A DNA stretch of 64,000 nt from Agrocybe praecox (GCA_964017145.1 OZ024851.1:1674001-1738000); one strand, 5' to 3'; counted from the first letter of the stretch, positions 10,499 through 22,708 are shown. The notes: generated from the sequence alone by a model not told the origin. Numbers and translations are program-made.

Positions 10499-12288
10499 CT
10501 ACTGTAGCTTTCCCCAGACACCCACTCCTAATCCGAGACAAAATCCGCCAACCAACGCAAGTTGTACACGCCCTTCAGCAAGCGACTCGAGCATAGCTCG
10601 TATTGAATCGTTCACCCTGCTTCTTAGGGGACCAAGTAAAGAGATGGAGAACAGCAACAGGGAAGGAAGATGAAGTGGGTCGAAGGGTACGTGAGCATGG
10701 CTATGGATTCCGTTACGAGTGCTGCCAACTTCGTTGACAGTGAGAGTCGAAGTCCTTCTACGAGAGAAATTCTCCCTTGCCCTGATTGCTACATCGCGCG
10801 AATGTGTTTCCATCCATTCGGCTTCCCACTTCGCCTTGCTCCATGCAGAGTCAGATTCAGTGCCTTCGATGGCATCGCTTCTTCTCAGCCTTGCCATCTC
10901 TGCCTGGGCAAGCCGCCGCCTCGATTTCAAAGTCCCACCACCAGTGCCTGATGCAGGCCGCTTTCCTTTCCCGGCACTAATGCTCTGGCTCACTTCCCAA
11001 ATTCCGTCAACCGCCCGCTCCACTTCCCTCCATTTCATAAACCTATCAGCAGCCTCACTGCGGAGCAACGCGACCGTTTCTGGGGAATGGAACAGCCCGC
11101 TGCGTAAAGCCACCGCAGAGGCTGGCCTGAAGGATGAGAGCTTTGCAGAATGAGACGGATTCGAGCCAGAGCCACCGAGACCTCTCTGTGGCCCATGTTG
11201 CCGAGGAAGCACGATAAGCGGGATGTGCGTGGAGAGTGCGAGGATGATTTCTTTGTCGAGCGGTGTTGGTGCTGGTTCCACGGTCGGTTAAACTCTGCTT
11301 AAAAATAGTTTGGAGAACTCACGTGAAGGCAGTAAGAACACCATAGCGGTATATAATGGCGAACTCGGCGCTGCGAGCATGCTCGCTATCATCGCAGATG
11401 GCTGTGTTTCTGGGTGCAGAACGTCGTGTAGTGCCTGGAAAGGTACTTCTATGATAGATTTCAGACGCGATATTAACTCATTAACCTAGATGAAGGATTT
11501 ATTAATTTTAGGAGGGAAAAACAGGAGAGAAAACGTACATCGGCGTCATGAGAATACCCGGGTAACTCGACTATTTCGACGTTCTTCGTCGGTTCGTAGC
11601 GTTCTAACCCGAAAGAGTCTTGTTGTTCTGCCCAGTCTGTTGATGCCTTGAGGACCTTGCCGTATGCGCCGTCTTCTCCCCCATACCAATCTTCCCATGT
11701 TCCTACATCCACGACATCTTCGTTGTCCTCTAGCAACAGTCCGGTTAAGAAACTTTTCCCAGCACCCTGTCCACCCAATACAAGGACCTTCAGCTGACCC
11801 AGAGTCTGCCCGAATGGTGTAGGACGTCGGAGAGCATCGGGAAGACTAAGAGATGGGATAATCAGACCATGTTCGTTCGAGCGCGAATGGTGTCGCCCTC
11901 CTTCATCCTGCTCATGATCCGAATGCGGGTGAGATGGGGGGTACGAACTCGGATGAGAGCGTCCTGGACTCGCAGCAGCTGATGAAGAGAAGAAAAACGA
12001 GGAGGATACCGATGGAAATGAGGATTCGGAAACACTGTCAATAGACGGACTACGGCTAATGGCAGGGCTATCAGACGGTGAAGGGAGAACTAGATTATGA
12101 GAGAGGGAAGTCTGTGTTCCGTAGATTTGCTCCCGTGATTCTTGGAATCCATATTCGTTGCGGGCTTCATCGCTCTTCTTCGAATCCCCAGAGAGTTGGT
12201 CGCGTTCCACATGGTTTTGGGATTGATGCCCAACGGACTGATGCAGCGTTCTGACGCTTGAGGCACTTGTACTGATGCTGTCTTCCAT
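10499..12288 (-). CDS. Septin-type P-loop GTPase-like protein with C-terminal membrane anchor
   Basis: Exons 11539-12288, 11323-11434 and 10499-11271 join in phase to 544 residues. The first about 155 residues are disordered, Ser-rich and contain a His-rich patch. A P-loop follows, VLVLGGQGAGKSFLTG, then VEIVELPGYSHDAD at the place of switch II (DxxG-like), and TPLDKEIILALSTHIPLIVLP, which resembles the septin region before the NKxD-type loop. The C-terminus ends in a hydrophobic segment, VQLALVGGFCLGLGVGVW, four residues from the stop, so it is probably tail-anchored. It fits the divergent septin-like GTPases of Agaricomycetes better than a canonical septin, which lacks such an anchor. The ATG at 12288 was preferred over an upstream in-frame ATG at 12366, which would add a hydrophobic, non-conserved leader. 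Confidence 0.6.
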
Positions 12289-12699
12289 ACAAGATATCTC
12301 CGTTATGAATTTCAAGAATGGGTCGTGAAAGAGGAGGGAGAAATAGAGAAAAGACAAGCAAGCCACAGCGATATAAGTAATCTAACAAAAGTACACGTGG
12401 TGCCAATTAATTGCTGTCTTATCAGATAAGATTCACTTAATCCTTATTCACACACTTTAGCGGAAGGTGAGAATAGCATCATTCAAGGTCAGCGGCGAGG
12501 GCATGAATACCCTTCGGTCAAAACATCAGCTTCAATCTTCCAAGATCAATACAGTGCTCACTGCTCAACGTTCAACGCTTATTGGCAGTGTTGCCTAGTA
12601 CTTCCATTGACAAGAAGCTTCTTGCATAGGACACAGCGAACACGTATATATGTCTGAACACGATTTCCATGATCAAGAATATCTTCACAAAACACAGGA
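12289..12699. other. Intergenic, nothing recognised
   Basis: Spacer between divergent genes. No coding or RNA signal seen. Confidence 0.5.
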
Positions 12700-13394
12700 A
12701 TGTCAGTCGACGGAATTAATGTGACGATTGCAAACCTGCATTTGCGGCACATACTATCAGAGAGAAACGAGAAAGCGTTAGAACTCTTTCCGCTCTTACA
12801 ATTTTGTAAATATCCCCCTTCCTATGATTTCGCCAGCCACGAATTACGAACTACTCGAAAAATATCCATTAGGGCTGGACTCTATAACATTCACATGATA
12901 GAGATTGGTGCAACCGACGTCCTGAAGCACTGCGTGCACTGCGACTCACACCGGTCAGAAACTTGCAAGCTACCAAAACACGTCGAGAATCTAGGATTCT
13001 TCTACTTCACAAAGGCCTGGATGGAACATGTTGCCTTACCGGTGGCAAACGCGATTGTAGTAGAGACACGGCCAGACGTGGCAACTGGTGCACGACCACC
13101 ATCGACAGTTGGACGCGGTTCATTCAAGCTTTCGGGATCCCGGAAGGCTCTATACGGGACAGGTACAAAGCGGAGAAGAGGTGCTGTAACGTCGAGTGCC
13201 CCTCCCGGAAATTCGAATCTGGTCTCACTCGAACGCCAAAGAAGATATGTATGGAGTGTCACACGGTTATTCCGTCCACTACTGCAGTAGGGAGTGACAG
13301 AGAATGTGCGCACTACTTGATATTTTGTATCTTAATATTGTTACATCTCACTTCTAAACAAAGGCGACTGGAAATACGAATGCAGACAGCATAA
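12700..13394 (+). pseudogene. MYND-finger gene remnant (copy 2)
   Basis: A decayed relative of the neighbouring MYND genes. Family motifs appear in different frames: MIEIGATDVL near 12900, then WTRFIQAFGIPEGSIRDRYKAEKRCCNVECP near 13110-13205 in another frame. The zinc finger begins normally (KKICMECHTV), but a one-base shift follows. The expected HYCSREC is readable only in another frame, and its last cysteine codon has become TGA. The final finger exon, GDWKYECRQ, survives just before a stop near 13394. The first two exons of the family are absent upstream. So this is a 5'-truncated, frameshifted copy. Confidence 0.75.
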
Positions 13395-13641
13395 ACAAGC
13401 GCCCAATGTTGCTTAATTAGATACCAGACTAGACTACTATATATTTTTAGGGTTTGATACGCGCGCGGCACTGCCACTGAGCCAAAAATGTCAATGCATT
13501 ATTGCAATTTCCGTATGTGGATGTGGCCCCATGTGGCCGTGTCTTTGCTTTGTCTCTCTTTGTGGAGGAGATGATATAAAGGACTCAGAAAGACCATTGT
13601 TTTATCTTTACCGCAATCTCCTCAAAGAAATATTCCGTGTC

Positions 13642-15356
13642 ATGTTCCCAAACCATCGTCATTCCCCTCCTCCACTCGTATACAAAACCATCCTCCCCGG
13701 AAAACCTGATTCATGTCCTTGTTCCCGTAGCACATGCCATACTGTAGTGGCACAATGCAAACTCGCAAGCATGGAACCACGTACAGCCGTATTGGCCGCG
13801 GCAAAGGAAGAGCCAACTTCCGAGTTTATGAACCAGCTCGCAATTGCCGTTTACAAGGATGCTCGCTATCGACGGGCAGGCGTCATTTCGATGTTTCTGA
13901 AACATATAATTTACGGCATATCTTCGAGTAGCGACCCTGACTCGAGGCGTCATTGGGAATGCTCTCTGCATGGGATCACTAATATCCTTTCGGCTATGCG
14001 TGACGGCGTTTTCTTCCACATCGAAGACATACCTCTGATGGGGGAAATAAGCTCCTTGCACAAAGAAATTATTGAGGTCCTTTACAAGGATTTGATTTTT
14101 ATGAAAGATCTGGGGCATAAAGCAGAGGCTCGAAGACTTCTGGTGTCGTCAATAATGTACTACTTTCTTGGGTATCGAGCAATCAAATGGTATGCCCTTT
14201 CCTTTGTTGTACATTTCCGCTCCTTTATTTATCACGCTAAAAAAACAAAGGGAACTATACACAGATAAAGCATTCAGGCTAGTCATCACATGTTGGATAG
14301 ACTCAAATCCCGACCATGATGCTCGACAAGATATCTGTTATACCGTTGTACGCATGTTTGGAGTCAACGATAGGTACGGGAACAATCCGCCTCCAAACGC
14401 TTTAGACCTTGCTTTCAAGTCGGTAAACGCATTCGACCTCGTGTCCCGACTGAAACGTGCATTGAAACATGAAAACATGAAGAACACTATGCTGAGGATC
14501 GAGCTACACACTATCAACATGTTTTTACATTGTAAAAACCCTTTTATGGACTCCTTTCTCAAAGGCAGACTACATGAACAAATGATGAAGTCGGTACGGA
14601 AACAAGTCGTCAATCAGAAGGATACGAACAACGACGATTGGGTTTCTGACGATATTGGAATGACAAGTGAAATCCTTAAAGAAACGGCGCTATTGTTTGA
14701 GTGAGTGACACTTACTCTGTGGATCATCCGGGAATGCTTGCTAACGGTACGCAAAGCTCTATTTTCTTTAGTTCTAATGACGCAATGGTCTTTACTGATC
14801 TAGTCAGGGATACCTGCGCGATTGAAGTAGGAGCGAGGGCTTTGATACTGGCGGGAAAGCATAAAATTCCGGAAATGTTTCAATGGAACCTCTCTTTCTT
14901 TGAACCTATCATCCACTGCAAGACATGCAAGGACTTGTATGATCAATGTCCCTTCAGTGCGTCACCGAAGTTCATAGAGACGGCGAAAGCGGAAGTTGAA
15001 ATGGTTGCCCTTCCAACGTATTTGGCTCTGGCGAACGAAGTTAACTGCAACCCAGGCACCCCAAGTCACGTCATTCTCGAATTATGGCAGAAACTCGTCA
15101 AGACTCTCGACATTACGGAATCGTCCATTAGGGAAAGATATCGCATCGAGCGGAAATGCTCCAATATACACTGCTTTGCTCGCAACCGCCTAATGCGGAG
15201 CGAGAGGAAATATATCTGCAAGAAATGCCGGTCTGTGTTTTATTGCAACCGTACTTGTCAGAAAGAGTGAGGCTTGTTCACTGTATCGAAGGTTAAAAAA
15301 ATACTGATTGATAGCGTAGCGACTGGCCTACCCATCGAGCAGAGTGCAGAAAATGA
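13642..15356 (+). CDS. MYND-type zinc-finger protein (copy 3)
   Basis: Four exons, 13642-14189, 14251-14700, 14772-15266 and 15320-15356, all joining in frame. The start ATG at 13642 (MFPNHRHSPPP) precedes PDSCPCSRSTC, the same cysteine-containing head as copy 1; an ATG 111 bp upstream is in frame but not conserved. The helical middle carries PTSEFMNQL, DARYRRAGV and LVITCWIDSNPDHD. The last exons form the MYND finger: CSNIHCFARNR, YICKKCRSVFYCNRTCQK, then after an intron DDWPTHRAECRK and stop. All eight zinc ligands are present. It is close to the broken copy upstream and lies opposite copy 4, giving a small local family. Role unknown; MYND fingers usually recruit proline-rich partners. Confidence 0.8.
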
Positions 15357-15652
15357 TATACCGAAAGATGTCAAAAGTTTCTTAACCGAATTTAGTATTT
15401 TCTATACCCAATTTCTTCAATTTAATAGGTTACATGTACATATTACAAGTAGTAGAATATGATTTTACGGCATCAAAAAGGTTTATTTTTAGATATTTAG
15501 CGCCAAAAGGCGGCCCTACTAACGGTGGACCCAAATACCGTTGTCAAAGCTTGAACTCGACGCAAATGGTTATCTGGCAGGAAATATTTAGTACACATTA
15601 GATAGCTTTAGATGTGGGGTTGTAGGTCCACGACAACGTATAAAACAGGCTA

Positions 15653-17500
15653 TCAGAGATCTGAAGCCGAATTGCGTTCAAACGAAATATAATGGGTGGG
15701 GTGACTATCGATAGCCTTTCTGCATTCATCTTTATGGTACTGTTTCCAATCCCTAAAGGCGTCAAAAATTCGAATTCATTCTCAGTGAAAGTGAAATGGG
15801 TATGTGTAAAGAAAGACTCACGTCCTCTGACACTCCCTGCTACAGTAGAAAACAGAATGACAACCCGCACAAATGGACTTTTTCTCCATACGGGTGAGGC
15901 GTAATTCCAATTTTCGCGAGGGACAGTTGACGTTGCAGCACTTCTTCTCTGCTCGGTACCTCTCTCGAATAGATTCGTCGGTTATGCCCATAATTTGGAT
16001 GAGATCCTTCCAAATTTGGATAAAGGCTTGGGGTGACCCGCAGGGCAGTACCACTTCTTCCGATTGGAGCGAGAGCAACATGGGTCTTGCTATGGGTTCC
16101 AAAGTCCTTTTGAGCGCATGTACAAGCTCTGAAGAGGAGCAGAATCCTACAATATTGACCCATGCCGTACAGACGTCCGGGTGGGTGCAGAATATGATGT
16201 GACCGATCATCTGGAACACCCGACACCACGGTGATCCGATGTTACAACCGGATTTGCGATTCATGATCCTTAGCGCTGCAGCACCCACTTCCATCATGAC
16301 AGTATTTTGAATGAGGTCAAGCAGTAGCCCGTTCTTGTCAGGGGATTGTGTGAGCAGCTCTCTAAGAAAAGGCGATGAGCACGTCAACTCTTCTCAGAGA
16401 TATACAACATTGTGAACTTACAGGACGAACTGTCCACTCTCCGCCAGTATGTAACGAATGTTCATGTCATCTTCTGGTGCGAGGGTCCCTTTATCGGTTT
16501 GTTTCACAGGAACATAAGGGACGAGTTCGAACCCGGCGGATACGGTTCCTTCCTTGACTGGAAGAAGCCCTTTAGCAGACCGCAGGAGTTGTCTCCGCAC
16601 AGACTTCAGAAGCTGGACGTGTATCCGCGCTTCCACAGTATGATGATGGTACGATTTATGAGAAAGGAAGCTGGTTATGGCACTAATTTCGAGCGATAGC
16701 GGTTCCCCCGCTAACACTTTAGATTTCAGACAGCGGTTTATTTGAGAAGTGAATGTGTTTGCATTGAAGGTGCCAAAAGCGATGTCGAGGCAATTGGGGG
16801 GAGGCGAATTGCCATATTCGTCCTTTTTAGCAAACATGGTCCTAGTAAGTAGCGTGGTGGAGCATCGGGGCCAGGCGTTGTCGGAAGAGGCATAAAGCCA
16901 GCAGGTTAAAACAAGTTCAACTGTTTTCTGGTCATACATTGTACTGTAGAAAACATCGACTGAGATTACAAAATTTACCAAAGAAGGGTCAGAGTCCTGC
17001 CTTTTATGTTCTGCATCTATCAGAAACCTCTCAAGCGCCGAAGTCACGGTTTTTCGTCTGTCGTCGCCGATTTCTCCTTCTTGCCTCAGGTACGATATGT
17101 CCTTGAAGATAACATCGATAATAGACGGGTAGGAAGCGTGAATCTCTGCGACGATTTTGGCATCCTCTATTTGGGTTTGTTGTTGGAAAATTGCTAGTAA
17201 AGTTATCCCCAGACCTTTAACAGGCCACTCCCAATGAAGCCTCGTCCTTTCGGGGCTCGACTTTCCATTGACGATGTGGTGAATGAACATGGGCGCCAAG
17301 CCACTGCGCCGGTATTTCACGTCCTTAAAGACAGCCATACTCAGCTGGTCCATGAAGTCGGATGTTGGGTCTGCGTGATATGCTTCCTTCACTGCTTCCT
17401 CGGGCTCTAGTGCTTGCAGCCAAGATCTTGCAGCAGCAACAGCGTCCGGGGTAGTACCATAAGGGCATGGACAAATGTATATGTCGTCGTGTAAGGCCAT
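15653..17500 (-). CDS. MYND-type zinc-finger protein (copy 4)
   Basis: Exons 16422-17500, 15822-16361 and 15653-15752. The ATG at 17500 (MALHDDIYICPCPYG) matches the family head; an upstream in-frame ATG at 17638 would add 46 unconserved residues. Middle motifs are PTSDFMDQLSMAV, DVKYRRSGL and LVLTCWLYASSD. The finger reads CCNVNCPSRK, SICAGCHSVFYCSRECQR, then the split exon TDWKQYHKDECRKAI. The tail extends 20 residues beyond the finger, more than in the other copies. Exons 1 and 2 of the relatives are fused here without an intron, leaving a variable segment after FLIDAEHKRQ. It is tail-to-tail with copy 3 (stops 297 bp apart), consistent with an inverted local duplication. Confidence 0.8.
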
Positions 17501-17816
17501 CTGGGAGGCAGAATGTGGTGGTTCAGAAATTGGGATCGTACGATGAAATTTTAAGGGTGACCTAAAGAAATTGAGCTCAAGAAAGTTTTTCCTTGACGAG
17601 CCGAAGACGCACTCACCCCTTTCCGCCAGCACCATCACACCTCTGGATAGAATCCATCAACTCGAAGTTCACAATATTCTATGCCGTTTTTGGCTGTTAT
17701 ATCTTTGCGATGTTCGTCGACGGGCCCTTCGTCACTGGCATATGATGTGTGAACAGACAAGTTATTCCAGAGATTTAATGATAAAAAATCGCCAGTATAT
17801 ATTGAACAATATCTAT
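17501..17816. other. Intergenic left of the duplication array
   Basis: No gene recognised. The left edge of the repeated segment lies at about 17817: from GCAAGAAATACCCC onward the sequence matches 56784 onward. Confidence 0.6.
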
Positions 17817-17898
17817 GCAAGAAATACCCCGGCTTAAGTACACTATCATCCAGTCACGGACTGTGAGCGGGAAACGCACCTCTTTCTCTGGAACCTTT

Positions 17899-19460
17899 AT
17901 GCCAACTTTAGTGCACCTCATCTATATCCATGGTTTTCAAGGCGAGTAGTCAACACAGTTCGCTCAGAGTGTTTCTATTGACAAAGTCGACGCTGCAGGG
18001 AATGATACGACATTCCAGGTGAGAATAAGAGAGAAAGAAACATCCATGACTAAGTGATCAATGACAATGATGACTTTCTTCCCGCTACCGCCATCAGTCA
18101 TTTCCCAAACACCTGCAAGAACGTTTAGAATCCATTATACCCGCAAACCTTGACATAAAGATCCAGAGCAGCTTATACCCTACGTACAAGAGCGTAAAAC
18201 CTATATCTCATGCGACAAAGAACTTTTTAGAATGGTGAGTTATCAGGGTGCGGGGAATCACTGTGATGAGCTGACGACAATCCTGTCGGATAGGTTATCT
18301 ACTCAACCCCCAGGACCTGTTATACTTATGGGTCACTCCATGGGCGGTCTACTTGCAGCGGATGCAGCAACCGATCCGTCAAATAATCCAGGAGGAAGAC
18401 CGAAGCGTATCGTTGGCATTGTAGCCTTCGACACTCCGTTTCTCGGTATGCATCCCCACGTAGTTGTCAGTGGAATCGCATCTTTGCTTCCCAAGGAAAG
18501 CGAGGAGAAGAAAGTAAATTCAGAGAAATCTATGAACCAGCATCCCGGTGTCAACGTTGTTGAGCAAGGGATCACTGACGATTGGGAAGCATTCAAGAAG
18601 CAAACCAATAGTGAGTGCGATATTCTCCTAGCATGAATATGTTCCAACATCTTTCAGTACACGCTAGAAATTCCCCATATTCCTCTGAAACGTCCAATCT
18701 TGGCGTCGTACCTCAAATCCGTTCTCGCCCCTCATCTCCCTCCTTCATGGATCGTGCCTTGTCCTACATCCCCGCCGATGATCCAGTGGTCAAATGGCTG
18801 CGTAAACACGCTGATGACCCCTTTTCCGCTGGGAAACGCTGGATAACAGAGAGGTTCCAATTCGGATCGTGTATGTTCGACCCTGGGGACCTGAAGCGTC
18901 GATATAGCCTGCTTGTGGGCTGGGGAATTGGTGGGGGGCTGTGGGTCAATTACTGGACCACAACGGTGCCGACAATTGAACAACGAATCCTAACTGGCTC
19001 CAGCGACCACACCGCTGTGGGGCCTTCTTCTGCCGAAGACTTGCGCACAATGGATGCATCACCAAAGACTCTTGACAGAAAGGAAGAAAAAATACCCGCT
19101 GATGAGGTTGTGGCAGACGAAAAGTCTCAAAAACAAGACGAAAAACGCATCAAGAAAGAGGAGGAAAAGGAGCGAAAACAAGAAGAAAAGCAGGCAAAGT
19201 CAGAAGACAAACGAATCCGAAAACAAGAAAAAGAAGCGCTAAAGGAGAAGAAGAAACGTTCCGTGCACCATTTTGTAAATTTACCAGATGGGATAGCGCA
19301 ATACCTAGGAGGCATGGAAAAGTGGGAGAATGTGCCGATCGCAGGAGTCGCAGACGAGGTTGGCGCACACACTGGATTGTTTATACCTGAACAGAATTTG
19401 CAGTATCAAGCGTTGCTCGAGAGAGTGGCCACCAAGGTCATCAGTTGGTGTGCTACCTAG
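17899..19460 (+). CDS. Alpha/beta-hydrolase (lipase-like), intact copy
   Basis: Five exons, 17899-17941, 17999-18018, 18098-18234, 18294-18610 and 18658-19460, giving 439 residues. The oxyanion-side strand is LVHLIYIHGFQG; the nucleophile elbow is GPVILMGHSMGGLLAADAA (GxSxG); the candidate catalytic histidine lies near the C-terminus in GVADEVGAHTGLFIPEQN. Between them sits a Lys/Glu-rich charged linker of about 70 residues. It resembles DUF676/lipase-like serine hydrolases common in mushrooms; the substrate is unknown and no signal peptide is seen. The first intron needs a GC donor (AG before GCGAGT), and the same sequence is conserved in the copy at 56866. A plain GT reading leads to a stop. 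Two other copies in the array are damaged, so this is the only full-length one here. Confidence 0.75.
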
Positions 19461-19923
19461 CTTGCAAATGTGCTGCGTGCTATTACGTCCACAATCCCAC
19501 TCTACCATCTTCTCAGCCCTATGTACTAAAACATTACAATTTAGCTCATTACACATCTTTATCCTCCTTCGACAAAGGTTATCCTATTTCGCGCAGTGTT
19601 TTTTCCCGGAAATGCTATGGAACATAATTTTAGAGAGCAATAGATACATGTACCTTGTCAAGCAGAAGTATCACAATTTTTTACTCTAGCCCCCCGCTGA
19701 AATTAGCATGTTCCAAATGGTCCAATCTCACTTGCTCAAGCGCGTCCTTCGAGAAGATGCACATTAAAAAAGGTGGTAAAATGACGGATTGCGACGCGTG
19801 TTATTATGGTCCCCGCAATAACAGAGAGGGATATTGGGGTCCTTCAGTTGCGAGGAGCTAAAGATTGACCTTCACAGCGAGAGTAGCCCGACAGAGAATA
19901 AATAAATAATGAATAAATACAAG
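19461..19923. other. Intergenic between convergent hydrolase and prenyltransferase
   Basis: Shared 3' flanks, duplicated at about 33523-33995. No additional gene seen. Confidence 0.6.
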
Positions 19924-20977
19924 TTACAGTGATATACGCCTGGCCCATACTTTGCGCTGATAGTCAAGGATGATAGGAATGAAATCGAGAAGTCCAAATT
20001 TTGGCCAATACGTGGAGGAGAACTGAAGTTGTGTATCTTCACAAGTCTAAGACACTCTTAGCACGATCCGTTGACATTGAAGCTGAGTATACAACACACC
20101 TGCCATAGCATATAATCACTCAGGCGTTTCACACCGCTCGTCCTAACAAGAATGTCCACAGGAGGGCTCCCACCCAGTGATGTCATCAATTGAGAATATA
20201 TGTCTTCTTCTGTACTGTGAAAAGGGTAAGGATTCAAAATAAAAGACGATGGGAAATAAATAACTTGCATTTCTTCTTTTCCTGAAGCAATTGAATTTTG
20301 GATAGACGATTCTACGGCCATGGTCATTTCATGACGAGAGGTATAAGGCATGCAGAGATTGAGGATAGCACTGGAGGATTGGATTAATAGACCGAAATAC
20401 AGGAATGACACGGATGATTACTTTTTGTTATGCCGCGTCATATCTTCCGCTTTCCGTACAGCTAGTTGTAGTGACTCGGGCAAAAGTTTCTTGTCACCAA
20501 CTATGTTCAGCCTCACGCCATATTGATCCAGTAGGTCCCTATATTTTCGGTGAGTAGAAGTTGCAGAGCGTGCAATCCCAAGCTCACCCATGCGTACAGA
20601 GCTCTGCGAGCTTCTCCTCTGCAAGCTGCAACAAGGCAGAAACCTCGTCCCCTGACCGTTTGAAGTTCTCGATAGAAAATGCATACGCAGATACGCATTT
20701 GACATTAAGCCTCATACAAGCGTCAAGCATCTATACAGATCCGTGTAAGTGCCGCTAATAGAGGCTTAGAAATACCAACCTTTCGCAAAGCAATAAATCC
20801 ATCCGCATGTCCTTGTTGAACCGCTTTATGGTTCATTCTTGCATAACGCCGATTCCCATCCATGACAAAGGCCACATGTCGTGGTACTGGGCCTGCTGCC
20901 AAGACATTCAGAAGAAAATTTCGAGCCTCGGTCGTGACTTTAGAAACAAGCCACGTCCAGCCACGTCGTAGAAACAT
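19924..20977 (-). CDS. cis-Prenyltransferase (dehydrodolichyl diphosphate synthase-like)
   Basis: Exons 20780-20977, 20588-20730, 20422-20538, 20100-20370 and 19924-20046 join to 283 residues, a normal length for yeast Rer2/Srt1-type enzymes. They elongate farnesyl diphosphate with isopentenyl diphosphate to make the polyprenyl carrier for dolichol at the ER. Motif I is HVAFVMDGNRRYAR, with the catalytic aspartate in MDGNRR. Further conserved stretches are VSAYAFSIENFKRS, LLDQYGVRLNIVGDKKLLP, AEDMTRHN, ILNLCMPYTSR and VDILVRTSGVKRLSDYMLWQ, and the tail ends FIPIILDYQRKVWARR. One departure: the usual RTSGE is RTSGV, losing the glutamate. A stretch after SIASG may be a retained intron or an insertion. 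It could be a divergent paralogue of the housekeeping enzyme. Confidence 0.85.
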
Positions 20978-21086
20978 TTAACCAGAAAGATGATGCGGAA
21001 TTATGAATAAATCAAATTCAATTAGCCTACCTGTCACGTGACCAGTACGCGTTGCCACGCGCCCATCTCCGACACTTGTCCGACGC

Positions 21087-22708
21087 CCAGAATTATGCAT
21101 CAGCAAAAGCGACAAAACCTCCTCATGCAAGGCAGACATCATAAGTTCCCACGAAAATGGGCCAACCTTGGACGGTCATGGTATGGTGGAAAAATAATTG
21201 CACAGCAATCCAATTATGAGCCTATCTTTTGTCAGGGAATATAAGACATGGAAATGCATATCCTGTGAATACAAGGTCTGTGTAATAATCGAGCCACATA
21301 GTAAGGCGGGCTTAAATCATTCACATTGCATACATGTTACAGAACATCATTTTCGTGCAATTTTCGTGCCCATCTAAGGCATTGCAATTTTTTGGGATTT
21401 GTAAGTAATATTTAGCAATATATATTTACCCATGAGAGCCTATCAGGTATTATTTCACGCTCAAAGACACCTCGAGCAGTCCCGAGATCGTTGATTACTG
21501 TACAAGAACCTTGAAAGAACCTGTGTATTGTCACGTGCATGCCTATCCGAACCTTTGGCTTTTGCCGATTATGCCGATCTGGCATTTAGGCATGGACTTA
21601 TGTTGTGACATGTCGTGCGCACTTTACTTTCTTTTCCTCCACCACCATTAACTTTCCTCACATACCCACCGCGCCCTATCATATTGACACACAAGGCATG
21701 GTACCTATGACGAGCGAAGTATGAACGCGATGCTCACTAGGTCCGCTACCCGCTACCAACTTGATGTTAGTTTCTGGGGACCAGCACTGTCCCTGAATGT
21801 CCTTTTCAGGGCCATATCGCCATCCGACAGAACAATATAATATGGTGAGTTTCTCAATCATGTGGTGAAGCTATTTAACTGAGAGTCTCATACTTGCAGA
21901 TACATTTGACGCACAGAGCTCATTTCTGCGTCACTCCGGCATCCAACATGTAGTGCTGAAGCGCATATATGCGCCTAAAACTGTCTGATTGAGACAAATG
22001 TACGTTATTATATTCCCTTTATCGAGTATGTGTTATTCATGTATTATTTTACACAGAATAGGTTTGTAATTGTTCAGAAAAGTGCATATATGCGTTAAGA
22101 AGTGAGTTCCTTTACACTTTTATCTAATATATGCATTGTTAAATGCCTTTCTTACTTACGTAGGTATCATCATGCGTTAGAGATATAGTATTTGTGTGTT
22201 TTTTCTATCAAGTCTGGTTTCGGGTTGGGCATGCTGGTTTATTCAGGTGTAAGCGGCAGGGGTGTGAGTGTTTCGTTGTTGTTTCAGTTTAGTTGTGGCG
22301 CTTTTACTAGTTTCTCTCTCGTTGTGTAGTATCCTGTAGAGTTTATATTACATAGTTGTTCAGTTATAAACTCAGTTATAGTACCTCCTTGGTTTGAAAA
22401 TAGTCTCAACCGCATGAAATGGCGTAGAATTAGCTATGAGCCGTGCACTGGCTTCCAGACAGTGGCGTCTAAGGTGATACAAAGTTTCTTGCTCATAAAA
22501 TGACTAAAATAAATTGTATCATCTTGCAAGGTTACCGACAATTGGTTGGTACACCAATGTTGCTACATCTTGGAAGCAAATGTTGTTCCGCTAATGGAAC
22601 GGAAGGTACCGCATAGAATTCTGCACGTGGTGGCCCTTGTAGTCCTCGGAAGGACCTTCTATTCTAAGGTAAGGTCTTGTCGCTTTTGCTGATGTGAGTC
22701 CGGCACTG
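21087..22708. mobile_element. 1.6-kb insertion with inverted repeats, non-autonomous element candidate
   Basis: Unit 2 lacks this stretch: the sequence up to GACGCC (about 21086) continues in unit 2 at 35128 almost directly into the equivalent of 22709 onward. Near the ends lies an inverted repeat: CATCAGCAAAAGCGACAAAA at 21098-21117 (plus CCT), and its reverse complement at 22672-22694, 22 of 23 positions alike. No open frame longer than 60 codons is inside, so if it is a transposon it is non-autonomous. Palindromic GCATATATGC words recur near 21963 and 22085. A target-site duplication could not be assigned, because the repeats are sub-terminal and the empty site has diverged. Confidence 0.6.

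Noticed and set aside
10719..11153. Plus-strand frame of 144 codons
   Set aside because: Opposite strand of exon 3 of the septin-like gene; no family features.
19054..19242. Lys-rich frame inside the hydrolase
   Set aside because: Another frame of the Lys/Glu linker of the hydrolase exon 5.
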